48,178 nt of DNA, taken from Calocera cornea HHB12733 (lineage: Eukaryota > Basidiomycota > Dacrymycetes > Dacrymycetales > Dacrymycetaceae). Positions 1-8,936 of the stretch are shown here, piece after piece. Location: NCBI GenBank assembly GCA_001632435.1, contig KV424102.1:3315-51492 (forward strand), given 5' to 3'. A program made the position numbers and the translations under genes. Below the pieces are notes generated by a model that was not told where the DNA came from, did not search any database, and saw nothing but the letters and a program-made list of their open reading frames with translations. Numbering within the stretch: position 1 is the stretch's first letter; each line of letters opens with the position of its first letter.

Positions 1-24
1 GATAGCTAACTACTTGCTCTTTAG

Positions 25-462
25 GACTCGGTTCGCAAGGCGTTCGCCCAGAGTGGCTTGTCGCCCCAGCGGAGGATCACGGACTTCTCCAGCGAGGAGT
101 TGAGCACGGTTTTCAAGCTTGTAAGTACTAACTTCTATTTTCTACATCTACTAACTACTTTACAGGCCGAAAAGAACTCCCCAGAGCTAGCTGCTTATGA
201 CAGGCAGTGGGCTTCAAAGGACCTGCTCATGCAGTACCTGAAGAACCTCAAGATGCGCCAGAAACGGGCTGCCGCTGTTGCAGCCAACGGGAACGGGAAC
301 GGGAACGGGAACGGGAATGGGAATGGGAACGGGGACGGGGACGGGGACGGGGACGGGCAGGGCGCAGCTGAGGAGGACGAGGAGGGTGAGGATGAGGGGG
401 AGGGCGATGATGATGATGATGAGGACGAGGACGAGGACGAGGAGGACGAGGACGGCGCGTAG
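25..462 (+). CDS. 3'-terminal exons of an unidentified gene (partial at the left edge)
   Basis: The window opens inside an intron that ends CTAAC...TTTAG at 24. An open frame then runs through a second, in-frame 45-nt intron (121-165, GTAAGT...CTAAC...TACAG) to TAG at 460-462. The exon after 25 reads DSVRKAFAQSGLSP; the next contains a Lys/Arg-rich stretch (LKNLKMRQKR), then about 11 Gly-Asn/Gly-Asp repeats and a run of some 40 residues that are mostly Asp and Glu. The VRKAF..SGL.P pattern is vaguely like the region just after the catalytic domain in fungal pogo/Fot1-type transposases, but this is a weak resemblance and the diagnostic part lies outside the window. The function is not assigned. 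The Gly-Asn and acidic tails are products of repeat expansion and may carry little specific function. Confidence 0.45.
   Translation, partial: DSVRKAFAQSGLSPQRRITDFSSEELSTVFKLVSTNFYFLHLLTTLQAEKNSPELAAYDRQWASKDLLMQYLKNLKMRQKRAAAVAANGNGNGNGNGNGNGNGDGDGDGDGQGAAEEDEEGEDEGEGDDDDDEDEDEDEEDEDGA
288..357. repeat. GGGAAC/GGGGAC hexanucleotide microsatellite
   Basis: About 11 hexamer units start as GGGAAC and drift to GGGGAC. In the coding frame they give Gly-Asn and then Gly-Asp dipeptides in the tail of the partial gene. All three forward frames stay open across the repeat, which explains the overlapping spurious ORFs here. Confidence 0.9.
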
Positions 463-1200
463 GATAGGATCCCCCCAAGGCTTTCATTATCAGCAACTAA
501 CTAAATGAATTCAATTACTATTTTTCAACCCCTCAACCCTCTACTGGCTGTCTTTCAGCCGCAGTATCGTTGGCAATCCTCAGCAAAGGAGCTGATGTTC
601 AGCACGCAGCTGCTTATAAGCAAAGGCTTCGCGGCTTTTAAAAGTTAGTTAATAAATTTCTTATATTATGTACCTAAACTACTGAAAATAAGCAAACTAC
701 TCTTTACTTATCACTTTCTTCTCATTAGCAGCCCTTTTGCCTCCCAAAGCAAGGAGCTGATAATAAACTATATCTACAAGGTACGCTAACTTCTACTAAT
801 CAACCACTCCTAGGGTCCTAGTGTCATCATCACGATGAGGGCAATGCACGTCATCTCTGAGACATTAACTCTCCAGCAGTACTCTTAACATACACTCCTT
901 TGTGGCTGCGTTTACCTGCTCGAGCGGTTATCCAACACAGCCAGGTAATTTGCACCTCTCGTGAGATGCATTACCTGCTAAACGGGAACCTCGGCGAAAA
1001 TGTCTTTCGGCCTCTCACGGTAATTTTCAAAACCGCATTGCCATGATGCTCCTGTTCATGGCTCAGTTCTTTCCGCGTCGGATGTCTATCAGCTTCTGAT
1101 CACTACAGTGCCCGATTCACCATCTTTCTGCACGGTCAGCTCTGTGGCCTGGAAGAAGTAGAAGCGAGGCAACTCCATACCTCAACCCAAGCCGGTCACC
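463..1200. other. intergenic, no gene seen
   Basis: No convincing coding frame was found. The stretch at about 600-790 is AT-richer than its surroundings (TAATAAATTT, TATATTATG). The last 100 bp act as upstream region of the secreted precursor gene that follows. Confidence 0.6.
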
Positions 1201-1201
1201 G

Positions 1202-1251
1202 TATAAAATATGTGCAAACGCAGTAAATGCTCGTCAGGCTGGTCCTTTCCC
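1202..1251 (+). promoter_or_regulatory. core promoter of the first secreted precursor: TATA box plus block shared with the second
   Basis: TATAAAA lies at 1202-1208. A block of 18 bases (1234-1251, beginning TCAGGCTGGTCC) lies 32 bp downstream, where transcription start or early leader would be expected. The same block with one mismatch occurs at 2990-3007 ahead of the neighbouring paralogue, also downstream of a TATA-like element, so the two genes probably duplicated together with their promoters. Confidence 0.6.
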
Positions 1252-1355
1252 TCTTCAAGTTCTTCAGCATACCCGTCTCAAGAAAGTGCTGGTCACTCCT
1301 ACTTGCAACACTACACACTCCTACACCTAATCACCAATACCATTCGCATACCACC

Positions 1356-2411
1356 ATGCAGATCCTCTACTCTACTCTGCTGGTTTCGGCCCTCGCTTCC
1401 ATTGCCACCCTCGCCGCACCTGTTCCAGCACTCGGCGGAACCGATCTCGAGCTCACTGCACGAGATCCCCAGCAGCAACTCGGGACCTTCAACCTTCGAA
1501 GCTATCACGGCCCAAGTGATACCGAAGCACTTTACGCTCGCAATAGTGGGAACAACGATTTTATTGTGCTCCGCAACTTTGACAACGATGACGAGTTCGA
1601 CCTTGACGACCGCAGCTTCAAAAACGCGGTTGCCAAAGGAAAGAACTTCGTGAAGAAAGTTGGGAAGGGACTTGCCAAAGTCGAGAAGGGGCTCGAAAAA
1701 GTCGACAAGTATGCCCAGATTGGCATGAAGGTTGCCAAGGCGGGCATGAACGTTGCTAGCAAGATACACCGCCGAGATGATGAAAGCGACAACGACTACG
1801 AGTTTGTTCTGCGCGACAACGCTTTCGACAACGAGAGCAACACCGTTGAACGTGATCTCGCGACCGATGATGACTTCGAGCTCTACGAGCGGGGCTTGAA
1901 AAGCTTCGCCAAGAAGGTCAGCGGCCAGATTGGAAAGGCCGCCCACGGGGCCAAGACTGCGTGGAACGTCGCCACTGGCAAGACTAAGCTTATCGACGTT
2001 GTTATGAGGGATGTGGACGACGATGAGGAGTGTGAGGTTGTTCTACGGGACCTTGAAATCGGAGCGGAGATCGAGCTTGACGACCGTAGCTTCAAGAGCG
2101 CGGTGGCGAAAGGCAAGAACTTTGTCAAGAAAGTGGGCAAGGGTCTCGCGAAGGTGGAGAAGGGCCTCGAGAAGGTCGACAAGTACGCCAAAGTTGGCAT
2201 GAAGGTAGCCAAGTTCGGCATGAACGTCGCCAGCAAGATTCATCGCAGGGACGAGGAAAACATCGGTGAATACGAGCTGACCCTGCGTGATTTCGAGTCC
2301 ACGGAAGACGATAATGTCCCCATTCTCCGCGACCTGGCGACGGGGGAGGAGATCGAGCTCGACGAGCGCAGCTTGAAGAGCTTCTATTCAGACCAACAGG
2401 CTCTTCAATAA
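1356..2411 (+). CDS. secreted repeat precursor with alternating acidic spacers and Lys-rich amphipathic modules (351 aa)
   Basis: I chose ATG 1356 (ACCACCATG) because it directly starts a signal peptide (MQILYSTLLVSALASIATLA, cut near residue 20-26); the open frame extends 43 codons upstream but into the leader. After the signal come acidic segments rich in Asp/Glu with [LVE]RD motifs, alternating with cationic modules at residues 87-140, 180-212 and 245-298. The first and third modules are 54 residues each and identical at 50 positions; each has 13 to 14 Lys and ends HRR, a dibasic Kex2-type site. Module starts follow DDR, YER or DDR. A fourth module begins at 339 (RSLKSF) but is cut short by the stop. 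The architecture resembles Kex2-processed fungal repeat precursors and antimicrobial or membrane-active peptide precursors. I do not recognise the family by sequence. The neighbour at 3082 is a paralogue. No intron is needed. Confidence 0.85.
   Translation: MQILYSTLLVSALASIATLAAPVPALGGTDLELTARDPQQQLGTFNLRSYHGPSDTEALYARNSGNNDFIVLRNFDNDDEFDLDDRSFKNAVAKGKNFVKKVGKGLAKVEKGLEKVDKYAQIGMKVAKAGMNVASKIHRRDDESDNDYEFVLRDNAFDNESNTVERDLATDDDFELYERGLKSFAKKVSGQIGKAAHGAKTAWNVATGKTKLIDVVMRDVDDDEECEVVLRDLEIGAEIELDDRSFKSAVAKGKNFVKKVGKGLAKVEKGLEKVDKYAKVGMKVAKFGMNVASKIHRRDEENIGEYELTLRDFESTEDDNVPILRDLATGEEIELDERSLKSFYSDQQALQ
1614..1775 (+). repeat. cationic module, copy 1 (54 codons)
   Basis: This encodes residues 87-140 of the precursor. 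Its partner at 2088-2249 encodes the same 54-residue module with four amino-acid changes but about 23 codons that differ only silently. The copies are therefore old duplicates under protein-level constraint, not recent copies. Net charge is about +12. Confidence 0.85.
2088..2249 (+). repeat. cationic module, copy 2 (54 codons)
   Basis: This encodes residues 245-298, beginning SFKSAVAKGK and ending KIHRR. The four differences from copy 1 are N to S, QI to KV and A to F. Confidence 0.85.
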
Positions 2412-3081
2412 GATGAGAAATGTATAATCAGCTCTGCTTGACACATGTATTGTTGTTGTTGTTGTTGTTGTATGGGAGGGGCGAGAATGCGTAGCATGGT
2501 GATTGTGACCGAGGCGTGGCAACGACGTGGGGCCGCGTGAGCAGGACTGTTTTGGCACGTGACCTCTAGCACATAGTGCCGTCATCCCGCATCAGATTGG
2601 CAGTGCAAAACGAACCTCCGTGCGACCCAACGCAGTTTATGAAATCACGTCTCCGGACACTCTCTTCCACCGCAATCTACTATCATAAGGCACTGCACGA
2701 TGACGTTGGCCCCTGGTGATGCAGTCACATCAAAATCTAAGCTCTGCCGATTGCTTTCCCAACGCGCAAGACTACGAGACCTCATGGGGGGGCATGAAAC
2801 AATCCATTTCATTTCGACACACGGGCATTCGATGTCTACTCTGCGCCACGTCTGGGAGCTATCAGGAATTGTGTTCCTACATCATTGTCGGTATCGTGCT
2901 CGGCGTCGAGCGAAAAGAGGTCCAATTACAGTTGCGGTGCCCAGCCAGAGGGGTATGAAAGCCCGGTGTGTCGGATCTTCCCAAAACGCTCAGGCTGGTC
3001 CTTCCCCATCATCTTCGCTCACCAACTACTAGTGCCGGTCCGTAGCTCTTTTATACGATTGCTCGTCTACCATCTTGCATC
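2412..3081. other. intergenic between the two secreted precursors, with TATA-like and shared promoter block
   Basis: It holds a short TTG microsatellite (about 2450-2470) and no convincing gene. TATGAAA at 2954-2960 and the shared block TCAGGCTGGTCCTTCCCC at 2990-3007 form the probable promoter of the downstream precursor. The spacing from TATA to block (36 bp) is close to that in the first gene (32 bp). Confidence 0.6.
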
Positions 3082-3363
3082 ATGAAGGTCATCTACTCCA
3101 CCCTTCTGCTTTCGGCGCTCGCCTGCGTTCTCGTCACAGCGGTGCCGATCCGAGGACGCGACACAACCGACCTCCAACTCAATGCCCGGAACACTGTAAA
3201 CGACGTCGACGTCATCACGGACTTCTACTATCGTGACTTAGACGAAGACGAGCGCCTCGACGAGCGCGACAGCGTGGGTAGCAGCGTCAAGCATGGCTTC
3301 CATAAGGTCGGCCAAGGCATCAAGAATTGCGGGCAGAAGCTCGGGAAGATGATCTGTGGATGA
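3082..3363 (+). CDS. second secreted precursor of the same family, short (93 aa), ending at a TGA
   Basis: It begins MKVIYSTLLLSALACVL, clearly homologous to the signal peptide of the gene at 1356. Then come a basic RGRD, an acidic segment ending LDEDERLDERD, and one basic module of about 30 residues (SVKHGFHKVGQGIKN...) ending with two Cys separated by eight residues (C-GQKLGKMI-C). TGA at 3361-3363 stops it one residue after the second Cys. Unlike the first precursor, this module contains Cys and could form a disulphide loop. The same frame stays open after the TGA with a typical acidic spacer, so the gene is either genuinely short or a truncated version of a longer precursor. Confidence 0.7.
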   Translation: MKVIYSTLLLSALACVLVTAVPIRGRDTTDLQLNARNTVNDVDVITDFYYRDLDEDERLDERDSVGSSVKHGFHKVGQGIKNCGQKLGKMICG

Positions 3364-3763
3364 GATCGCAATGACGAGAGCGACGAGTACCAGCGGTTCA
3401 TGCGCGCGGATGAGATGGTGGCAGCTCGTGGGGAGCTTGCTCTTCGAGAGTGAAAAAAAAGTCAGAGTACCGCCACGAACATTGGCACTCATCCACCGCA
3501 GTGTCAGCAGCCAAATTAAGGGCAGCGCCAGAAAGGCGGGAAGCGCAGTCAAGCAGAGCGCCCGGGCAGCTGGGCATGCTGTCAAGTCGTGCGTGAAGAA
3601 GCTGGGTCAGATGGCCTGCGCCAGGGACGTGGAAGAGGATGTTTACGAGCTCGTTCTGCGGGAGGATGAATCGGATGAAGAGGTCCTCGGGATGCGCGAG
3701 TCGGGATCTGGAGGATTGGAGGAGCGCCATTGGCTGTTGTTTCAGCCGCTCTTGCAGGAGTAG
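3364..3763 (+). pseudogene. continuation of the second precursor beyond the TGA: acidic spacer plus second Cys module
   Basis: Directly after the TGA the same frame reads an acidic spacer (DRNDESDEYQRF...) like the DDESDNDYEF spacer of the first precursor. It stays open to TGA 3451. A plausible 52-nt intron at 3450-3501 (GTGAAA...CGCAG) has the right phase to join a frame running to TAG at 3761-3763. That frame holds a second basic module with the same Cys pair, spaced C-VKKLGQMA-C, followed by another acidic spacer. Only the TGA at 3361 separates it from the upstream part. It may be a nonsense-mutated half of one gene, a readthrough product, or a separately expressed fragment; the sequence alone cannot decide. 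Confidence 0.5.
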
Positions 3764-6093
3764 ATGCATACGTATAACTCGGCTGTTGAAAGAGAATTGT
3801 ACAAAGGTGCTGTCGGGTACATTTTGAGAGAAAATGGTCGGGAAAGCGACGGGACTTGGGCTGGGCAGTTATGCAACGAGCAACAAAACTACGTTCACCG
3901 GCACGGATTTGCTGGCTTCGCTGCATAGTCGAGCGGCAGCGAGACGAACCCTCCGTCATCGTCTCACGTGGCTGCAAGTCAACCTCTTCCTGGCCAGCCT
4001 CCCCGGCCCTGGCATACAAAGAGTAGTCGTCTCCGGCCCAGGGACGCTTTACATACAGCGCGGCGCCGGACATGTTTCCCACACTCCGAAGTCGGGTACC
4101 GTAGAAGCTTGAGCCCTTGAACCCGATTGTGGACGAGTCTATCCATTCCTGATCTTCGATAAGCCGTACGAAAGTACAGTCATATCGCTGTTAAGAACGT
4201 CGTAATGGCGTACGTAATCCCCTGTCAAGCCATATCCGCTCCTCCGGCGCCGGTACCGGTTCTGCGACCGCCGACTGTGGAAGTAGGAAGCAGGTCGCGA
4301 TTCGGGCGCATGAGCGCCTGGCGCAGAAGCGTTCTTCCCGGAAAGCAGGAAGGCAAGATGGGGCGTGAGAGCTGATTGACAACGAGTAACAATCACATCA
4401 GAGCTCTGAGACAAGTAGGACAGAGTCAGGAGCAGGAAGGAGCGGAAGAAGCGCGTGTGGTCGGTCGCGCAGGTGGGCGATAAGCCCGCGCGCATGGGCG
4501 CCGGCGCCGGAGTGTGCCAGCGCATGAAGGGTATATATAGTCCGGCGGGCGCGGGCACCGGTCACATCAGCGAGGCATCCGTCAGCGGGGCAAGGCCGCA
4601 CCCCGCGCGCCTCGGCATGGGTGGTTGGTCGTACGAGCCTTCCGCGCTGGCAGCGATGTCACGGAAGCGTGACACCCTGAGAATAGAGATTTGCTTCTTT
4701 GAGAATCCGGCTTGCGGGGCGTGGAGCGGAACTCACAGCCGTCATATATACGCCGGCAGCGTGCGTTCAATTTCCACAGAAAACCCGTATCGCGATAGCC
4801 GGAAGGATCCAGGAGACGGAATTCGAAACGCCAAACGCGAAAACGCGAGGGGTTCGGGACGTTCGGAGGGGGATGGAACGCTTCCAGCTTCCCCGCGCCG
4901 GGCTAAACAAACAAGGAAATCGCTTTGCATTCTTCGGGCATTTTCACGCGCCTGGAAGAGGCGGAGGCGGATTGGTAAGCCGGGAGGAGCGTCGCGTCCG
5001 GCGCGGTATGAGCTGAGATCAGGGTCGTCCGGCGTGGCACGTCACGCACGGTCGCTCGAAATGTACAGCTTGTTCTTTACATGTCCTACCTCACAGCCCG
5101 AGCGTCCCAGGCCCGCACTCTGTGAGCGGGGGGAGCGACGTCAGCGACAGTCCAAACTGCTGGCGCACATCGGTCGGGACGCAACTGTGTTGTCTGTCTG
5201 CAGCTGCGGGAGGAGGGGCGGGGCGATCAGGGGGGGCGGTTACGGCACTGCGGCTGGCAGTGCTCGCCAGCACGTTACGCCAGTGGATTTGCGTTGCGTG
5301 GCCGGGAAGAGGGGTGGAACAGATGATCCCTGACCCATCTCCCGTGGGCGTCGGTACTGTCGCCAGACCCAGCGAGGTCTGCGTGACGGTGACGTCCGTG
5401 GTCTGCCAGGCCCGTGCGCACGGACTCACCCCCTTGCCCCCTTGCCCCAACCGCGGCCGATCGGCTTCCGGAGACCGCGACCTCTCTCGCCTGGCGGGTT
5501 CTGCCTGCTGCAGCCAGACCGTCGGTGCGCTGTCACCCTGCCCCCGACCTCTCGCTTCGCAGACTCACGCTCACGCTCGCTGGTCTCACCACAGCTGTCC
5601 GCCTGCTACGACAGCGAGCCGTCGATCCCCTCCCCATCCGCTCCGCCCCGCCATACCAGCTGGCCGTCACTCTTTTGCCCTCTTCCCTCACCCCTTCCCG
5701 GCCCCTCAGTTCATCCAACAGTTTACGCCCCACATCCACACCGACAGTCACGCCCACACCCACGCCCACACCCACACCCACAGGACAAGGCACCCTCGAT
5801 TCGACTTTACGACTTTCAACTTCACCTTGCACCACCACAGCACACCACAGCAACATACACGCAGCAGGGCTAGGCAGAGGCAGAGGCAGAGGCAGAGGCA
5901 CCCCACCTTCGACGCCTGGAGCAGAGGCTGCTGAATACCACCCGTGGCAACGTGCCCACCCTGCTTGCTCTGCCAGAAACTTGCAGGCCGACCCTGCACT
6001 TGGGCTGCCAGTGACTTGCCTCCAGCCCCACTGGTTGCCTGTCCACCGACGATCGGTCATCGACAACCTCCCCACCAAGCAACGACCACCACC
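3764..6093. other. long intergenic / leader region upstream of the DUF4203 gene
   Basis: No gene can be supported with confidence. TATATATAG at about 4530-4538 is a strong TATA-like element usable on either strand; on the minus strand it precedes an open frame at 4139-4558 that I list only as a weak candidate. From about 5400 the sequence becomes pyrimidine-rich with CACACCC-type repeats (about 5747-5786) and AGGCAG repeats (about 5873-5900), typical of a long basidiomycete promoter and leader. Several long open frames in 4455-6154 have no protein-like composition. Confidence 0.5.
5747..5786. repeat. CACGCC/CACACC hexamer repeat
   Basis: Tandem CACACCCACGCC-like units lie about 310 bp upstream of the DUF4203 start codon. 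It is probably a simple repeat of the promoter or leader. Confidence 0.7.
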
Positions 6094-8936
6094 ATGCGCG
6101 CACCGACGTTCCCCACGCTCCTGGCGCTGCTCGCCCTCCCCACCCTCGCCCTAGCGCAGAACACCACCGCCAACGCTTCCTACGCCCTCACAGCCGTCAT
6201 CTCCACCATTCCCCCTTCGCCCGTCCCCTCCGCCTCCTCCGCCTACCTCACCGCTGCGCCTACAGGCACGCGCACGACCATCATCTACACGGTGTTCCCG
6301 ACGCTGTCGGCCGGCGCGAATGGGACATATAACGCTACGAACGGGACGAGCACGGCGGACGAGGGACCGGTATTGAACCCGATCGGGATCGACCCTGCAT
6401 ATGGTACGCCCCGTATCCTTCATAAACGCAGCATGTATGCTAACCCCGGCGTGTGTAGGGATCCTCGGCGCGCTCCTGATCCTCTCGCACCTCCCTCTCC
6501 TCCTGCTCGGCCCCAAACTGAGACTGTACACCCCCCTGCTCCTCACCTCCCACATCCTCAGCATAACCACCCTCATCCTCATCCTGCACTTCGGTGTGGA
6601 GCCGAACCTCTCGCTCCACCCGCCCGACCAGATGCTGCGCGGCCTGTACCTCCTCGCCTGCCTCGTCGCCGGCGGGGTAGGAGCGGGGCTGGCCGCGCTC
6701 TGGCGGGAGTACGCGGAATGGGGGTGCGGCGCCGTGGCAGGGTTCGCCCTGGCGTGCTGGATCGAGGCGCTCAGGAGCGGCGGTGTCGTCCAGGGGGAGT
6801 GGAGATGGCTGCTGTTTGTAGGGCTGACCGTGGGCGCATTCGTTTTGACCACGGTGAAGGTCCTCAAAATGGCTTGTCTGGTTGCGGGCACTGCTATTGT
6901 CGGCGCGAGCGGGGTGATGCTCGGGATTGACTGTTTTACCGCTGTTGGACTCAAAGAGGTGCGTCTGGACCCTCGACATATGCGCATATATGCTGACTTA
7001 GCCGAAGTTCTACGTCGCCAACCTCGGGTTCACCGACCTCTTTCCCCAACTGCCCGACGGTCCCATACCCCTGCTCCAACCCGTCGTTGTCGAGCTCTCC
7101 CTCATCGCCGCCCTCTTCCTGATCTCCCTCGCCATCCAACTGCGTGTCGTTCCCATGCTCAAAGCAGCCAAGGAGCGGCAGGCAGAGCAGCGCGCGGCCG
7201 CCGCGCGCGAGGAGGAGGAGGAGAAGGCGCGCCAGGGGCTCGAGGGCGACTTCCTCCGCGCGGAGAGGGACGAGTGGGAGGCGCGCCATGGGCGGTCTGG
7301 AGCCGGGACGGGCGGGACGGGTACGAGTGCGAGCAGCCCCGCGCTGGACGACAAGAAGGACGGGAGGCCGAGCAGCCAGTTCTCCCTCCTGCCGTCGTTC
7401 GTCCCTTATACGGGGAACGCGGCCACCAGCCCGGGGGAGGCAGATGCACGACACTCGAGGAGCCTCAGTATCTCTAAGCTCCAGAACGGGGCGGACTACT
7501 TCGACAGTGCTAAAGCTGGGGATAGGCGGAGCTCTACGCTCTCTGCGCTGCCCACGCTCAACCTCGGCGGGCTGACGGAGCCCACCGGCTCCCTGGGTAT
7601 CCCCATTGCCACCACCACCTCCACGCCGTCCCTCCCCACGCCCAGCCCGTCCCCCGGCCCGAGCTACCGCGACCCTGATACCGAAGCCGCTGTCGCCGAC
7701 CTAAAGGAGAAGATGGCCCTTCTCGACGAGATCCGGACGATTCGCGCGAGCATCGGCAAGCTCAAGAGTGAGACGGGAAGCATCAATCTGGCAAGGGAGG
7801 AGAGCCGGCAGACACATGCGTCTGACGCCAGCCGCGCGCGGACGTTGAGTGGGTACACGCTCGACGTGCCGCGCGGGGAGGCGAGGAGGAGCAGCTCTCC
7901 CACCCCTGCTCCTGGCGCGGGCGGGGCGGGGCCGAGCAGCCCCACCGCTGGCCTAGGGCCGGAGTGGGATGCCTACCTCAAGCAGCGCAAGCTGTATGTT
8001 CCCCCTCCCTTCCCCCAAGTGCCGGCACCACCCCGCGCCGAAAGGATACGGCAGAGCGACCATGTGCAGCAGGCAATTGAGGGCCGTCGGCGGAGGGAGA
8101 GTATGCTCGAGCTCGGGGTGGTGGACGCGCCTGCGCCTGCTCCTACCGTGGCGCAGACGATGGGAAGGGGTTACAGCTATTACGACGCTGCCGGTGCCGG
8201 TGGGCTGCAGGTGCCCGGGATCGGAATGGGTAGCCGCCGTGCGAGCGCGTACGACATGCCTGTTGCTGCTGGGCCACACGTGCCCGAGCAGCGCGCTTCG
8301 CCCCAGCTCCAACAGCAGCAACAACGGCTCCCGCACAGGATCATCTCCCCCCCACCGCCGATCAGCGAGAACGCCTCCCCGCAGTCCCAGCAGAGCGCGC
8401 AGTTCACAGTCCTGCCCGACCGGCCCGCGCGCGTCGTCTCCCCTCCTCCGGCTATGGCCTCCCCGACAATTGGACCGGATACAAATGTCCTTTCCCCCCG
8501 GCCACAACACCCGCCGCACGCGCGCATCCTCACCACCGGCCAGCTGGAGGCGCGCCACCGCGCCGCGCTGAGTGGGATGCAGCGTCCTGTTAGCCAGATG
8601 CTGCTTGCTACGCAGGCGATGGCCAGCCCCCAGGGGCACCGGAGCGAGGCGAGCTCCAGCTCCGGCTCGGGGCAGGGGCGCAGCTCGGAGGAACAGCAGC
8701 GCCGGCGCCGGGAGGGAGCGCGGGACAGGGAGCGGGAGAGGCACGGGAAGGAGCGGAGGAGGAGCACGAACGACATTGATCGGCTGGCTGAGGGGAGGTC
8801 CCCGCCTCCCCCTGCTGCTGCTGGGGAGCACAGGGAGCACAGGCGCAGGGGCACGGGCACGGGCTCAGGCGAGGTGCCGTTCCCTACGCAGAACCAGAAG
8901 CAGGGGGAGAGGGAGAGGACGAAGGGCCGGCACTAG
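6094..8936 (+). CDS. multi-pass membrane protein with DUF4203 (TM7S3/TM198-like) domain and long disordered tail (914 aa)
   Basis: Exons are 6094-6403, 6459-6958 and 7002-8936; the introns are 55 and 43 nt and the frame closes at TAG 8934. ATG 6094 (CACCACCATG) starts a signal peptide (MRAPTFPTLLALLALPTLALA) followed by a short Ser/Thr-rich, N-glycosylatable extracellular segment (NTT, NAS, NGT sites). Residues from about 105 to 330 contain at least seven hydrophobic helices in the arrangement of the fungal DUF4203 domain, including GxxxG-type helices and the conserved stretch VMLGIDCFTAVGLKEF. After the last helix (VVVELSLIAALFLISLAIQL) comes an Arg/Glu-rich coiled segment and then about 550 residues of Pro/Ser/Gln-rich, presumably cytosolic, disordered sequence ending in basic low complexity. 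The biochemical role of the family is not established. The domain call is strong; the tail is lineage-specific. Confidence 0.85.

Noticed and set aside
1311..1946. 211-codon minus-strand frame antisense to the first precursor
   Set aside because: It mirrors the repeats of the real gene; the plus frame has signal peptide and protein-level conservation between modules.
4455..5333. 292-codon plus-strand frame
   Set aside because: Arg/Gly-rich composition without domains, in GC-rich upstream DNA; no plausible promoter or splice pattern.
6151..6987. 278-codon minus frame opposite the DUF4203 gene
   Set aside because: Shadow of a GC-rich coding strand; the plus strand has signal peptide and membrane helices with matching splice sites.
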